Shown here piece after piece: positions 29,926 to 38,140 of a stretch of DNA of 60,358 nt. The stretch covers positions 1 through 60,358 of the forward strand of contig JABDBC010000008.1 of assembly GCA_013288825.1 (NCBI GenBank). Reading direction: 5' to 3'. The notes under the pieces were generated by a model that was given only the letters and a program-made list of their open reading frames with translations, searched no databases and had not been told where the DNA came from. A program made the position numbers and the translations under genes. The number at the start of each line of letters is the position of its first letter. Position 1 is the first letter of the stretch. The DNA is from Chlamydiota bacterium. Its GTDB lineage: Bacteria > Chlamydiota > Chlamydiia > Chlamydiales > Parachlamydiaceae.

Positions 29926-31215
29926 ATGGCAGAATTTAATTATTCCTTAGATCGTGCAGATTATACCTGGAAAAATGCCCTGTTGTGGGGAAATTGCTGG
30001 GGCCATTGTAAAAAGGTTACCAAAGGCAGTTTGTGTAGCCGTGTTGTTCATGCTTTGATTGCTTTTGTCGAGCTCATTCCAATTCTAGGACAGATTGCTT
30101 CCATTTTTGAAATGATTATTGTCACCAAATGCAGTAGACGCTCTGCAGATTCAGTGCCAGCGCTAGTACCAGTACAACTACAACGAGAACAGAAATTACT
30201 CGAGCAGGATTTGAAAGAGCGGAAACCTAAATCTGAATCATTTGAAGAGTTTCGAAAGAAGCTTCGATCTAAGGAGTATATAGAGTATCAACAGAAACGA
30301 AAAGAGTATTGTACTCATAAATACAGGCCAGTGGAAGTGATGCATGGAATACAGGGCCCTTTTGAAGAGCGCAATGAACCCCTTGTCCTTGATACTTACG
30401 AACGCCCAAAAGGCATAGATTCCATTACGACAGGAGCTACTTGTTTTGTATATAGTGCTGAAACAATAAGCAACTACCGAGGAGCGAGTTCTTGGCGTGC
30501 GATTCAAACCTGTTTAAGTACCTATGATATTCAAGTATCTCTTGACAACCTCTTTCATATGTTTGGACCTTTAGAGAACTTAATTACACTTTATCAAAAC
30601 AAATATCCAGAAAGAAATGCAGAGGAAGAATTGTCTTCTTCAAGATTTGCTCCCTATGACTTAGTAACAGGATGGGCTGAACTATTTATAGGGGAGATGG
30701 CGATGCATTTTTATGGAATTTCTGCTGATCTGGAACTCATTAATGGTTATCCGGAGAGGTATGCGCCAGATGAAGTTTGTCATAGAGCACCTTTGGTATT
30801 CCAAGCGTTTAAGGAACGGTTAAAAAAACATTTTGAAGGAGCAAGAGCAGCTCCCATCATGATTTATGAAGGGATGTTTACCTTAAATATAGTGGGAATA
30901 GGGTTTGATGCTACTGCTAAGACGACAACGCTATGGATATCGGATCCCCAGATTGCGCCAGGGGTAAACCAAAAGGGAAATATTAGGAAGCATATAGGAT
31001 TATATACAATCACTCTTGATGAGTTGGGGAATCAAATCAGATGCTCATTAGATCATGAAGATCGTGACACGGTGTATTTTATGTACAGTAATACTGCCTA
31101 TAAAGGATTGCATTTCGATACAAAGCCATGGATGGTGTTATTCCCTCAGCCACGAGAGATGAGACTGGGAGATGGCATGGACTTATTGGGGTCTGGCTTG
31201 GGGCGTCACATTTGA
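29926..31215 (+). CDS. UFSP-like (peptidase C78 fold) protein with degenerate active site
   Basis: A 429-residue protein whose C-terminal half resembles the UFM1-specific protease fold. RAIQTCLSTYDI aligns with the RSLQT segment after the catalytic Cys, GWAELFIGEMAMHFYGI with the middle helices, and APIMIYEGMFTLNIVGIGFD then WISDPQIAPG with the strands carrying the Asp-Pro-His motif. The Cys position is Ser188 and the His is Gln342; Asp340 remains. It is therefore probably a pseudoprotease or a changed enzyme. A hydrophobic bilobed segment (residues 41-66, HALIAFVELIPILGQIASIF) could insert in a membrane. ATG at 29926 chosen over TTG 29917. UFMylation is eukaryotic, so a host-directed effector role is plausible inference. 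Confidence 0.65.
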   Translation: MAEFNYSLDRADYTWKNALLWGNCWGHCKKVTKGSLCSRVVHALIAFVELIPILGQIASIFEMIIVTKCSRRSADSVPALVPVQLQREQKLLEQDLKERKPKSESFEEFRKKLRSKEYIEYQQKRKEYCTHKYRPVEVMHGIQGPFEERNEPLVLDTYERPKGIDSITTGATCFVYSAETISNYRGASSWRAIQTCLSTYDIQVSLDNLFHMFGPLENLITLYQNKYPERNAEEELSSSRFAPYDLVTGWAELFIGEMAMHFYGISADLELINGYPERYAPDEVCHRAPLVFQAFKERLKKHFEGARAAPIMIYEGMFTLNIVGIGFDATAKTTTLWISDPQIAPGVNQKGNIRKHIGLYTITLDELGNQIRCSLDHEDRDTVYFMYSNTAYKGLHFDTKPWMVLFPQPREMRLGDGMDLLGSGLGRHI

Positions 31216-31287
31216 CGTCAGGCAACCCTCATTTTCTCCGAGATAAACCGTGTTAATTTTAAACTTAATTATTTCTTTGAAAGTTGG

Positions 31288-31453
31288 CTATTGGTTTAAC
31301 TTCGTGCAAAGGTAGCTTTAATGAATTCCCTCTGCGTCTCTGCGCCTCCCCGTCTCTGCGTTAATCATTATAACGAATTTAACGCAGAGACGGGGAGGCG
31401 CAGAGACGCAGAGGGAATTATAAGGCTACCATTGCGCGAAGTTAAACCAATAG
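31288..31453. repeat. Long palindrome, ctctgcgtctctgcg family
   Basis: Left arm from ctattggtttaacttcg through gtagctt and aattccctctgcgtctctgcg to gtctctgcgttaa mirrors the right arm ending cgaagttaaaccaatag; arms are about 70 bases with a short loop near 31367-31376. Outer words (ggtttaacttcg...aaggtagc) and inner words (cctctgcgtctctgcg) recur at 34416-34583. The rest of the gap up to 31612 shows no gene; gccccggcagg and ctttcaggcc words resemble other repeats. Confidence 0.9.
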
Positions 31454-31612
31454 CCTGAAAGTTTGGTATTGAATGATGTTGTGATAAAAAATGCTTAATT
31501 GTTTGGCCTCCGATCGTCCTTTCAGGCCATCCTCAGCCTAGGAACGCCACCCACACACATTGTGCCCCGGCAGGATGCTGCTCACATTTGCTCATCATAT
31601 TCAGGGGGCTTT

Positions 31613-32326
31613 TTATTCAAATTCGGGAAGGGGTTTTATCATAAACAGTACACACATATAGATGTCAGTGATTACAGATAAAACAGCCAATCCTTTGCAG
31701 GCAATATGATGGAGACGTTTGCCACCTCTGCCTAACAATAGAATTGATACTGCAGCTGCTCCGACACCGATTGTAAAATCAATAGTACGACAAAAAACAG
31801 CCACGATTGCCATTATCAAGAGACTAAATCGGGTTCCCACGTGTTTGACGAAACTATTCTCCGAACAATTACAATGTTGAACAAGTTGACCAACCTTTTT
31901 AAGACAATATCCAATAGTGAGTCCATCAAATCCACGAAAATCTTCTTTAGTATCTTTGTAATCAGAAAACGCTTTGACGTAGATATCTCCAAGAGATTCG
32001 ACAGGGGATATGTAATTGTCTGTATATTCCCAATCGTTTCGGAATTTTGGATTAAGAATTTCGATAATTCTTCTAAAAAGATTGCTGACAACACGTTGAA
32101 GGGGTGATAGATGGCGAAGTACACTAACAATGCACTCCTGAAGTTTCGCGAAAGGAACAAAACTTTCCAAGATTTTTCCGGTTCCAATCAATGTATCTAT
32201 AGGTGTGGTAATCAGCTGCATTGGAATTTTTCCCAAGGCAATCAATCCGGCTTTACAGGGTCCTGCCTCATCGAGTTGATTGGCCTTGGAAAATTCTTCG
32301 CAGAAACTGAAAGTGATTGAAGACAT
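31613..32326 (-). CDS. Hypothetical protein with C-terminal membrane segments
   Basis: No family recognised. A 237-residue protein with amphipathic N-terminal half (KAGLIALGKIPMQLITTPID), a Cys-bearing middle (LVQHCNCSENSF) and three hydrophobic segments in the C-terminal third: FSLLIMAIVAVFC, TIGVGAAAVSILLL and LAVLSVITDIYMCVLFMI. No signal peptide. Closely spaced hydrophobic hairpins resemble those of inclusion-membrane proteins, but nothing more specific supports that role. Confidence 0.65.
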   Translation of the reverse strand: MSSITFSFCEEFSKANQLDEAGPCKAGLIALGKIPMQLITTPIDTLIGTGKILESFVPFAKLQECIVSVLRHLSPLQRVVSNLFRRIIEILNPKFRNDWEYTDNYISPVESLGDIYVKAFSDYKDTKEDFRGFDGLTIGYCLKKVGQLVQHCNCSENSFVKHVGTRFSLLIMAIVAVFCRTIDFTIGVGAAAVSILLLGRGGKRLHHIACKGLAVLSVITDIYMCVLFMIKPLPEFE

Positions 32327-32355
32327 ATGTTCTCTTTAAATTAGTTAAAAATAGA

Positions 32356-32383
32356 AGTATAACATGATTTAAATAAAAAGCAA
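32356..32383 (-). promoter_or_regulatory. Candidate sigma70 promoter for the minus-strand hypothetical gene
   Basis: Reading the minus strand, TTGCTT (-35) and TATACT (-10) are separated by 16 bases in AT-rich DNA, with the predicted start about 25 bases before the ATG. The rest of the gap (32384-32573) is AT-rich and shows no gene. Confidence 0.45.
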
Positions 32384-32573
32384 CTGCTATTTATGTTATT
32401 TATTTTTTTTTATGAAATTAATTGATTTTAATGTTTTTTGTTATAAAGAGAACGATTTATTATCTAGAATGCATTGGAAAATAAAAAGCTTTTGGCGCCC
32501 CTACTGTGGCGCTGCCCTGTAAAAGCGACTCATTACAGTTTCTCGCCCACAATTGCTGAATAAAATTGCCAAT

Positions 32574-34163
32574 TCACAATTCTGCTTCTATTAGCGTGTG
32601 GGTATCTTGCATTGAAAGCAACAGATGCCGAGCAGCATCGTCAGAGATCCAGCGCCGCTCATACACCAGTGTGCGCAACTGCAGATCTGCAATTGCTGGA
32701 TCAAATGCAGGGGTCCGATCAATCGCTTCAGTGTATTGAATGCACAAAGCTGGGATTCCAAGCCGTTTAGCACTTTGAGAAATGCTGTCGCATTGATCTT
32801 TCCTATCATCGACGAAAAGAATCGCTTTAGGTCTGTGCCCAACATGCTTCAAAAAGGCTTCTAAGACAGGTCCTTTTAATGGCGCTTCAGTTTGTACAAG
32901 GCCATTTGAATAAGTCGCTTCTAATTCACTGTGATGCCATCCAGCAGCATTTGGAAAGGGGTCATCAAAACTAATGCCAACATTCTTTAATAAAACTAGT
33001 CGATGTCTTTCAAAAGAGGATTCCGTGTCAGAAGGACCACACCAGAATCGACTTAATGCAATAACAGTCCCCTTCTGTTTCCCTTCGTTAATGATCTCTG
33101 GAAGGGCTTTGTTAACAAGCACCATCTCAGCTTCGCGATTGATAGTAGCTGACAGTGACCTCCAGGTGCTCTTATCAATTTCTGGCGCTTCCCGTTCGAA
33201 CCATTCCTTTATCCACTGTCTGTATTTATAGTTTAAGATGGCGTCCTTATGAGCTAGAAGAACATTTCCAACATCAAAGATGATGATTGAATCCTTAGGC
33301 ATCGAATGAGCAGCCCACTCAATTGCAGCGATATTTCCCGTTTGTAGCACACCTTCGAGAATGTTTGCTTTTTCAGCCCTATCGTGGATTTTGTCCCAGA
33401 CAGCTCTCCATTCGCTTTCAGTAATATTGACTGATTCATTTGCTGGGACTCGATAGTGAACGCCGAGAAATGGAATGCCTCTGTTTTTCATCTCTGCTTC
33501 AACACCTCGTATGTTTTCCAAAGTGTCATCGATAAAAATGACTTTAGTAGGTTTTTGCGCTGTCTTATCGAGAAATGCTGCAAGAACTTCGCCTTTTGAA
33601 TGGTTTACGTTAGCATAGAGAATCCCGTTTTGATATATTGGAAAAGTGCCTCGAAATGGGGAGAATTGAGTAAATTCGATGTTTTTATTGGGAAGTTGAG
33701 ATGTTTTTGGATTGGGAGAAAAATCTATCCCGAGTCTTTTGAGTTCCTTTTGACGCCATTGAGGAACAGCCCCTACATCTCCCACGACAGAAGTGTCTGC
33801 TGCTGTGAAGCCAAGGACAGTGCAGTCGTCCTTTAATTTCCGAATAACCCAAGGAAGATCGCAATCGATTAATTTGCTAGGAAACTGGGTTACCATAAGG
33901 ATGGGGACAAGATCTTTCTGTTCTGGAGTAAATGTTGCTAGCTCTTCTTTAAAGCGTTGTTTATTATGTTTGATCACACTCATCTGAAGAATAGGGTGTT
34001 GAGGTTCAGTTAGAGTGTAATCGATGTCAAATAAAACCCAGTCGGTGCTCTTTAATGGAGCAGAAAATGGTTTTTCTAGCTCTTTGAGTTGATGGATCTC
34101 GATGATTTCGGCAGAGATAGTGCTAGAAAGTAGCATACAGATAGCTAACCACGTGTTTTTCAT
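32574..34163 (-). CDS. Exported tandem DUF2608/HAD-like protein
   Basis: A 529-residue exported protein made of two HAD-like domains of the DUF2608 type, known from Legionella and chlamydia-related amoeba bacteria. A signal peptide (AICMLLSSTISA) precedes domain 1. Domain 1 has motif I VLFDIDYTLTEP and motif IV VIFIDDTLENI. Domain 2 (from about residue 290) repeats the plan with IIIFDVGNVLL and ILFVDDRKDQC. In domain 2 the second motif-I Asp is Gly (DxG instead of DxD), so it may be catalytically dead. Both domains keep similar spacing and ends (GIPFLGVHY versus GIPALCIQY), so an internal duplication is clear. Substrate unknown. Confidence 0.8.
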   Translation of the reverse strand: MKNTWLAICMLLSSTISAEIIEIHQLKELEKPFSAPLKSTDWVLFDIDYTLTEPQHPILQMSVIKHNKQRFKEELATFTPEQKDLVPILMVTQFPSKLIDCDLPWVIRKLKDDCTVLGFTAADTSVVGDVGAVPQWRQKELKRLGIDFSPNPKTSQLPNKNIEFTQFSPFRGTFPIYQNGILYANVNHSKGEVLAAFLDKTAQKPTKVIFIDDTLENIRGVEAEMKNRGIPFLGVHYRVPANESVNITESEWRAVWDKIHDRAEKANILEGVLQTGNIAAIEWAAHSMPKDSIIIFDVGNVLLAHKDAILNYKYRQWIKEWFEREAPEIDKSTWRSLSATINREAEMVLVNKALPEIINEGKQKGTVIALSRFWCGPSDTESSFERHRLVLLKNVGISFDDPFPNAAGWHHSELEATYSNGLVQTEAPLKGPVLEAFLKHVGHRPKAILFVDDRKDQCDSISQSAKRLGIPALCIQYTEAIDRTPAFDPAIADLQLRTLVYERRWISDDAARHLLLSMQDTHTLIEAEL

Positions 34164-34319
34164 ATTTACTCACTTGTTTTGTGTTTTTCGTATTATTCTC
34201 CACACAAATAGGGAGCAGCTGAAATTTTATCACGTGTCTGATTCATCGGCAATTGGAAACTGTGATTCGGAGTAGATACGTCCTTGCTCCTGTCGCCGCA
34301 TTCGCATAGCCATCAAGCT

Positions 34320-34380
34320 AAGAACGCAAAGATCTGAAGGTTTTACCACAGAGATCACAGAGAAAACAAAGAGATTGGAG
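34320..34380. repeat. Single arm of the ccacagagatcacagag family
   Basis: gttttaccacagagatcacagagaaaac with aagaacgcaaag upstream matches one arm of the palindromes at 39496-39627 and 58963-59086, but no mirrored arm is present. The stretch 34164-34320 otherwise shows nothing recognisable. Confidence 0.7.
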
Positions 34381-34415
34381 AGTAGGGTAGAGATTATTGA
34401 ATTTTAAGAAAAATC

Positions 34416-34583
34416 GGGCTATTGTTTTAATTTCGTCCAAATGTAGCTTTACGACTTATAATTCCCTCTGCGTCTCCCCGCCTCTGCGTCTCTGCGTTAA
34501 AATTGTTGTAATGGTTAACGCAGAGACGCAGAGGGAATTATAAGTCACTAAAGCTACGTTTTGGACAAAATTAACCCTATAGC
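34416..34583. repeat. Long palindrome, ctctgcgtctctgcg family
   Basis: Arms of about 70 bases: gctattgttttaatttcgtcc...ccctctgcgtct against agacgcagaggg...ggacaaaattaaccctatagc, with the loop near 34501-34515. The left arm has an extra cccgcctctgcgtct unit. It is a relative of the element at 31288-31453 and directly abuts the next palindrome. Confidence 0.9.
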
Positions 34584-34699
34584 AAAGGCGCAAAAGCCCG
34601 AAGACGCAAAGAATTCCATTCCGTACATATTCTAGAAACCCTAACACCTTATTTCTTCTTATTCTTCTTTGCGTCTTTGGGCCTTCGCGCCTTTGCGTT
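34582..34699. repeat. Palindrome, aaggcgcaaag family
   Basis: gcaaaggcgcaaaagcccg plus aagacgcaaagaa mirrors ttctttgcgtcttt plus gggccttcgcgcctttgcg, with a 55-base loop. Same family as 35771-36000, 37919-38124 and 43580-43713. Confidence 0.85.
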
Positions 34700-34747
34700 G
34701 AATTTCTTGCAATACAAACCGTCAATTTAAATGACATGTTGTACTAG

Positions 34748-35746
34748 CTAAGGGTTTGTTGCTTGCCAAGGAAAAATGATTTTCCAATCATTTTTCATGC
34801 TGACGACGATCCATCCTTGCTTAATGGCTTCATCCATCAGTACAACGGTGAAAGTCCCTATTGTCGAATTAGGCCCATAAGCATACTCACGGGCTGCATC
34901 ATCGTGATATACAAGCAGCTCAAGCCTTTTTCCAGGCCCATCTTGAGTCCATTCAAGCATTTGTTGATCCCCAATTGAATTGCCAAAAGCTGCAACTGGG
35001 CGTTTTCCGATGATTAGGTTTATCCCCTCTGGCTTTCCAGCTTTATCGTCGACAAACAGCAGTGATGGGGCTTTGAGTAACACTGGATGCCCATTTCGAT
35101 ATTCGTATTTGACTTTGCTTGCAGTGCCAATGACATGGCTTGGGGGAATTTTGTAGACTTTTTCAGCAAAGGCACGGATGAACTCTTGACCGCCTCCTGA
35201 AACAATGTAGATGTCGAATTGATTGTCGCGGAGCAGCTGGATCACTTCCAGCATAGGTTGATAGACTAGTTCTGTAAATGGCCTCTTAAATCGAGGATGA
35301 ACAGCTTTCTCTAACCAATTAGAGACCTGTTGATGAAACTCTTCAACAGTCATTCCTGTATGAGTAAAAGCTAAAATGTGTTCAATATCTTTGGGTGACA
35401 ATTTTTGCAGCGCTTCAAGATTCCCCGATAATATTGTTTTGAATGGTTCTCTGTTTTTCCATTCGGGGTGTTGAAATGCACGAGATTTTAGGCTATCGAT
35501 TGCAAAAAATACTTGGGCATACAGAGGTTGTTCTACCCAAAGAGTACCATCTTCATCAAAAGTGGCAATTCTATCTTCAGGTTTGATGTAAGCTTCGTTT
35601 GCTTGATCTGTTACATCTTTGACAAATTGGATGATTGACCTCTTTGCAACTCCGTCATTCCAAGAGGGGAGTACATCGGCTTGAACACCCTCACAGATAA
35701 ACAACAATGAAAGACAAGTGACGATCAAACGAAAAAATGTAACCAT
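34748..35746 (-). CDS. Exported HAD-family phosphatase (phosphoserine phosphatase-like)
   Basis: A 332-residue HAD hydrolase with a signal peptide (IVTCLSLLFICEGVQA). Motif I is ATFDEDGTLW, motif II FDIYIVSGGGQEF, the Lys region YEYRNGHPVLL / DDKAGKPEGI and motif IV AAFGNSIGDQQML. A helical C1-type cap lies between motifs I and II. The family contains periplasmic acid phosphatases and phosphoserine phosphatase-like enzymes; the substrate cannot be told. It is the second exported HAD protein in 3 kb, next to an exported sulfatase, suggesting scavenging of phosphate and sulfate esters outside the cytosol (inference). Confidence 0.82.
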   Translation of the reverse strand: MVTFFRLIVTCLSLLFICEGVQADVLPSWNDGVAKRSIIQFVKDVTDQANEAYIKPEDRIATFDEDGTLWVEQPLYAQVFFAIDSLKSRAFQHPEWKNREPFKTILSGNLEALQKLSPKDIEHILAFTHTGMTVEEFHQQVSNWLEKAVHPRFKRPFTELVYQPMLEVIQLLRDNQFDIYIVSGGGQEFIRAFAEKVYKIPPSHVIGTASKVKYEYRNGHPVLLKAPSLLFVDDKAGKPEGINLIIGKRPVAAFGNSIGDQQMLEWTQDGPGKRLELLVYHDDAAREYAYGPNSTIGTFTVVLMDEAIKQGWIVVSMKNDWKIIFPWQATNP

Positions 35747-35770
35747 AATTTTATGTATTCCATGTTAGCT

Positions 35771-36000
35771 AAAAAAATTAAACGCAGAGCTCCCTGCCGG
35801 AGGAGCAATCGACTGGGTTCGTCTTTAACATACTCCGGTTCTTTCGAAAAATAACTTAAGTTATTTAGGAGGCGCAAAGACCCGAAGCCGCAAAGAGAAG
35901 AGGAAGATATTTTTTCAAGCCAAAATGTAAATTAAATCTCCTCTCCTCTACTTTCTTTGCGGCTTCGGGTCTTTGCGCCTTTGCGTTTAATTTTTTTTAT
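35771..36000. repeat. Palindrome of the aaggcgcaaag family carrying an ~83-bp module in its left arm
   Basis: Outer arms aaaaaaattaaacgca and tgcgtttaattttttt pair, and inner arms ggcgcaaagacccgaagccg / cggcttcgggtctttgcgcc pair. Between outer and inner left arm lies an unpaired module (35787-35869) starting gagctccctgccggagg and ending aataacttaagttattt. The same module is found in opposite orientation at 38036-38112 and 39687-39768, always at the same junction next to the cgcaaa word. Confidence 0.9.
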
Positions 36001-36044
36001 TAAGACGTTTTCTTGCTTAGCCTGATGCATATGTCCATGCTCAC

Positions 36045-36093
36045 CATTCTTCCTATCCTGCCGCTTGCGATCCTGCATATCCTGTTACTTTTC
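36045..36093. repeat. Single arm of the taacaggat / gatcgcaagcgg family
   Basis: tcctatcctgccgcttgcgatcctgcatatcctgttacttttct (read as separate words) matches one arm of the palindromes at 45321-45541, 48460-48746 and 56565-56722. The preceding tagcctgatgcatatg also matches their flanking module. No mirrored arm is present. Confidence 0.8.
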
Positions 36094-36175
36094 TATCGAG
36101 ATGTTTCCTTCCTAAGTCCGATGCTTATCTTTGTTTCTTGGTGTCTTTGCATTAATCTATTTGTTGCTCATTGTT

Positions 36176-37798
36176 TTACCGTTTTATTTGCGAAGAGGGC
36201 TCCAGCAGCAGCAAGAGCCGTCTTAATTCTGTTGGATTATTTGCTGCTTCTATTAACTGACTCGCAGATCCTCCAACAGGCAATGTAGGCCTGTTTGGAT
36301 ACTTGGCGAGTTCTGAAAAATACTGTGTCAAGACAGGTTCAGATAAAACCAAGATCCATCCATGATCAGATCCTGAATATCTTCCAGGTGATGTTTTCAG
36401 ATCTCCGCGCGTAGGGGCAGCTCCGTTAAAAATGGCATCATACGCTTCACCGGGATCCCACCAAAGATTATAGACCGCAGGAAAGGCCAAATTGAGGTCG
36501 GGTCCTAACCATGTATCTTTTGCGGTAAACAACAACTTGAAATTGTTTACTCTGATGCCGCCAAAGGCCAGATCGTTGATATAGACAAATGATTTGCGTT
36601 TTGAGGGACCATTGCCGAGGATGTAATCGGTGTTGTCGATTCCATCAAAAACGATATCTTTTCCATCGTTGTCTTTCCAAATGCGTGTTGGGGGAGTTCC
36701 TCCAGCTAATTTTACAAAAGTTGGCCACCAATCCATGTGGGACATCATTTCATGAGCGACTGTGCCAGCCTTGATATGTCCTGGCCACCACACGATAGCA
36801 GGGCAACGGAAGCCCCCTTCAAAACTCGTCCCTTTCATACCTCTGAATGGTGTGTAGCCTGCATCGGGCCAGGCATCGATCCAGGCACCGTTGTCGGTGG
36901 TCCAGACAACGATGGTGTCTTTATCAATGCCTGCATCGCGTACTGCTTGGATCACTTGACCTGAGTTATCATCCAATTCCATCAGAGAATCGAGATAATT
37001 TCCTCCTCCTGCCGATTTGCCTTTAAAGCGAGGAGAGGGGTTATTGGGATTGTGCACTTTCATAAAGCAGACATACATGAAAAATGGCTTATCATCGTTG
37101 GCATGTTGCTTAATATAATTCACAGCATCTTCACGAATGATATCGTCAACAGTTGCCAAGTCTTCATAGCCAAATTTCTCTTTCATCTTTTTGGGAGCTT
37201 CGCCTGCTTTTCCTTCCCATTGACTAAGATCTAATTTGTTCCAAAGCTTCATGAAGTCCTTGTCATGCACAGGGAAGTCAGGTTGCAGTGGTAGGTAGTC
37301 ATAAGCATAGACTCCAGCATAGTATGGGAGCATATACTTCATTTGGTCAAAGCCATGTTCTGTGGGGAAGTTCTCTGGCTTGTCACCTAGGTGCCATTTG
37401 CCCCATTGAGCTGTGCTATAACCCATTTTCTTTAAGGCTTCAGCAATGGTGGGATCTTCTTTATGGAGTCCATTTAAGTCGCCCGGAGCCAACACTGTTG
37501 ATAAGGCTGTACGAATTGGTATGCGTCCTGTAATGAATGATGCCCGACCTGCGGTGCAGCTGGCTTGCCCGTAGTAGTTTGTGAAACGCATTCCCTCTTC
37601 TGCCAAGCGATCCAAGTGAGGTGTCACGCATCCGCGATTGACTCCGCCACCGTAAGATCCGAGATCACCCCAACCTACGTCGTCAGTCATGATGAAGACG
37701 ATATTGGGCTTCTTGCTGTCATTAGATTTCTGTTTTTCTTGTGCCATCAGTGCATTGTTTAGAAGCATGGCAGAAAGTAGAAAAAATAATGCCTTCAT
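36176..37798 (-). CDS. Exported type I sulfatase (arylsulfatase family)
   Basis: A 540-residue sulfatase with a signal peptide (FFLLSAMLLNNALMA). The metal-binding start is PNIVFIMTDDVGWGDLG. The activation motif is Cys81-Thr-Ala-Gly-Arg85, with FITGR following, so Cys81 should be oxidised to formylglycine. AQWGKWHLG supplies the catalytic Lys/His segment and VVWTTDNGAW another metal site. It hydrolyses sulfate esters outside the cytosol, possibly of host glycans. The next gene upstream encodes an exported formylglycine-generating enzyme, so the pair is self-sufficient. The two are separated by a palindrome of ~200 bases. Confidence 0.92.
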   Translation of the reverse strand: MKALFFLLSAMLLNNALMAQEKQKSNDSKKPNIVFIMTDDVGWGDLGSYGGGVNRGCVTPHLDRLAEEGMRFTNYYGQASCTAGRASFITGRIPIRTALSTVLAPGDLNGLHKEDPTIAEALKKMGYSTAQWGKWHLGDKPENFPTEHGFDQMKYMLPYYAGVYAYDYLPLQPDFPVHDKDFMKLWNKLDLSQWEGKAGEAPKKMKEKFGYEDLATVDDIIREDAVNYIKQHANDDKPFFMYVCFMKVHNPNNPSPRFKGKSAGGGNYLDSLMELDDNSGQVIQAVRDAGIDKDTIVVWTTDNGAWIDAWPDAGYTPFRGMKGTSFEGGFRCPAIVWWPGHIKAGTVAHEMMSHMDWWPTFVKLAGGTPPTRIWKDNDGKDIVFDGIDNTDYILGNGPSKRKSFVYINDLAFGGIRVNNFKLLFTAKDTWLGPDLNLAFPAVYNLWWDPGEAYDAIFNGAAPTRGDLKTSPGRYSGSDHGWILVLSEPVLTQYFSELAKYPNRPTLPVGGSASQLIEAANNPTELRRLLLLLEPSSQIKR

Positions 37799-37918
37799 CT
37801 ATAATCTCCTAAAGTTTCACAAAAAGAGTGTTGTTCAAAATAGATCTGTATCACAGTTGCTCATTATCCAAAATAAAAATGAATATATGGGGTATTTAGG
37901 TATCAGGTTTGGAAAAAA

Positions 37919-38124
37919 AATTAAACGCAAAGACGCAAAGTTGCGAAGGCGCAAAGAAAAAGAAGAGAAGTAAACCAATCAGAAGACTAACCTTATTTTT
38001 CTTAATTTCTTTGCGTCTTTGGGTCTTAGCGTCTCATAAATAACTTAAGTTATTTTTCGAAAGAACCGGAGTATGTCAAAGACGAAACCACAATTGCCCC
38101 TCCGGCAGGGAGCTTTGCGTTGAA
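37919..38124. repeat. Palindrome of the cgcaaagacgcaaag family with the ~80-bp module in its right arm
   Basis: aaaaaattaaacgcaaagacgcaaag pairs with ctttgcgtctttgggtcttagcg...tttgcgtt across a loop near 37960-38010. The module at 38036-38112 (ataacttaagttatt ... ctccggcaggga) interrupts the right arm, in the opposite orientation to the copy at 35787. The element separates the FGE and sulfatase genes. Confidence 0.88.
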
Positions 38125-38140
38125 ATCTCTCACAAAGGAT

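Noticed and set aside
34456-34737. Minus-strand frame of 93 codons
   Set aside because: It lies across two adjoining palindromes and encodes only repeat-derived sequence.
36013-36288. Open frame of 91 codons with hydrophobic sequence on the plus strand
   Set aside because: It starts in a palindrome, reads through a single repeat arm, and overlaps the sulfatase 3' end on the other strand. Hydrophobicity comes from the T-rich repeat.
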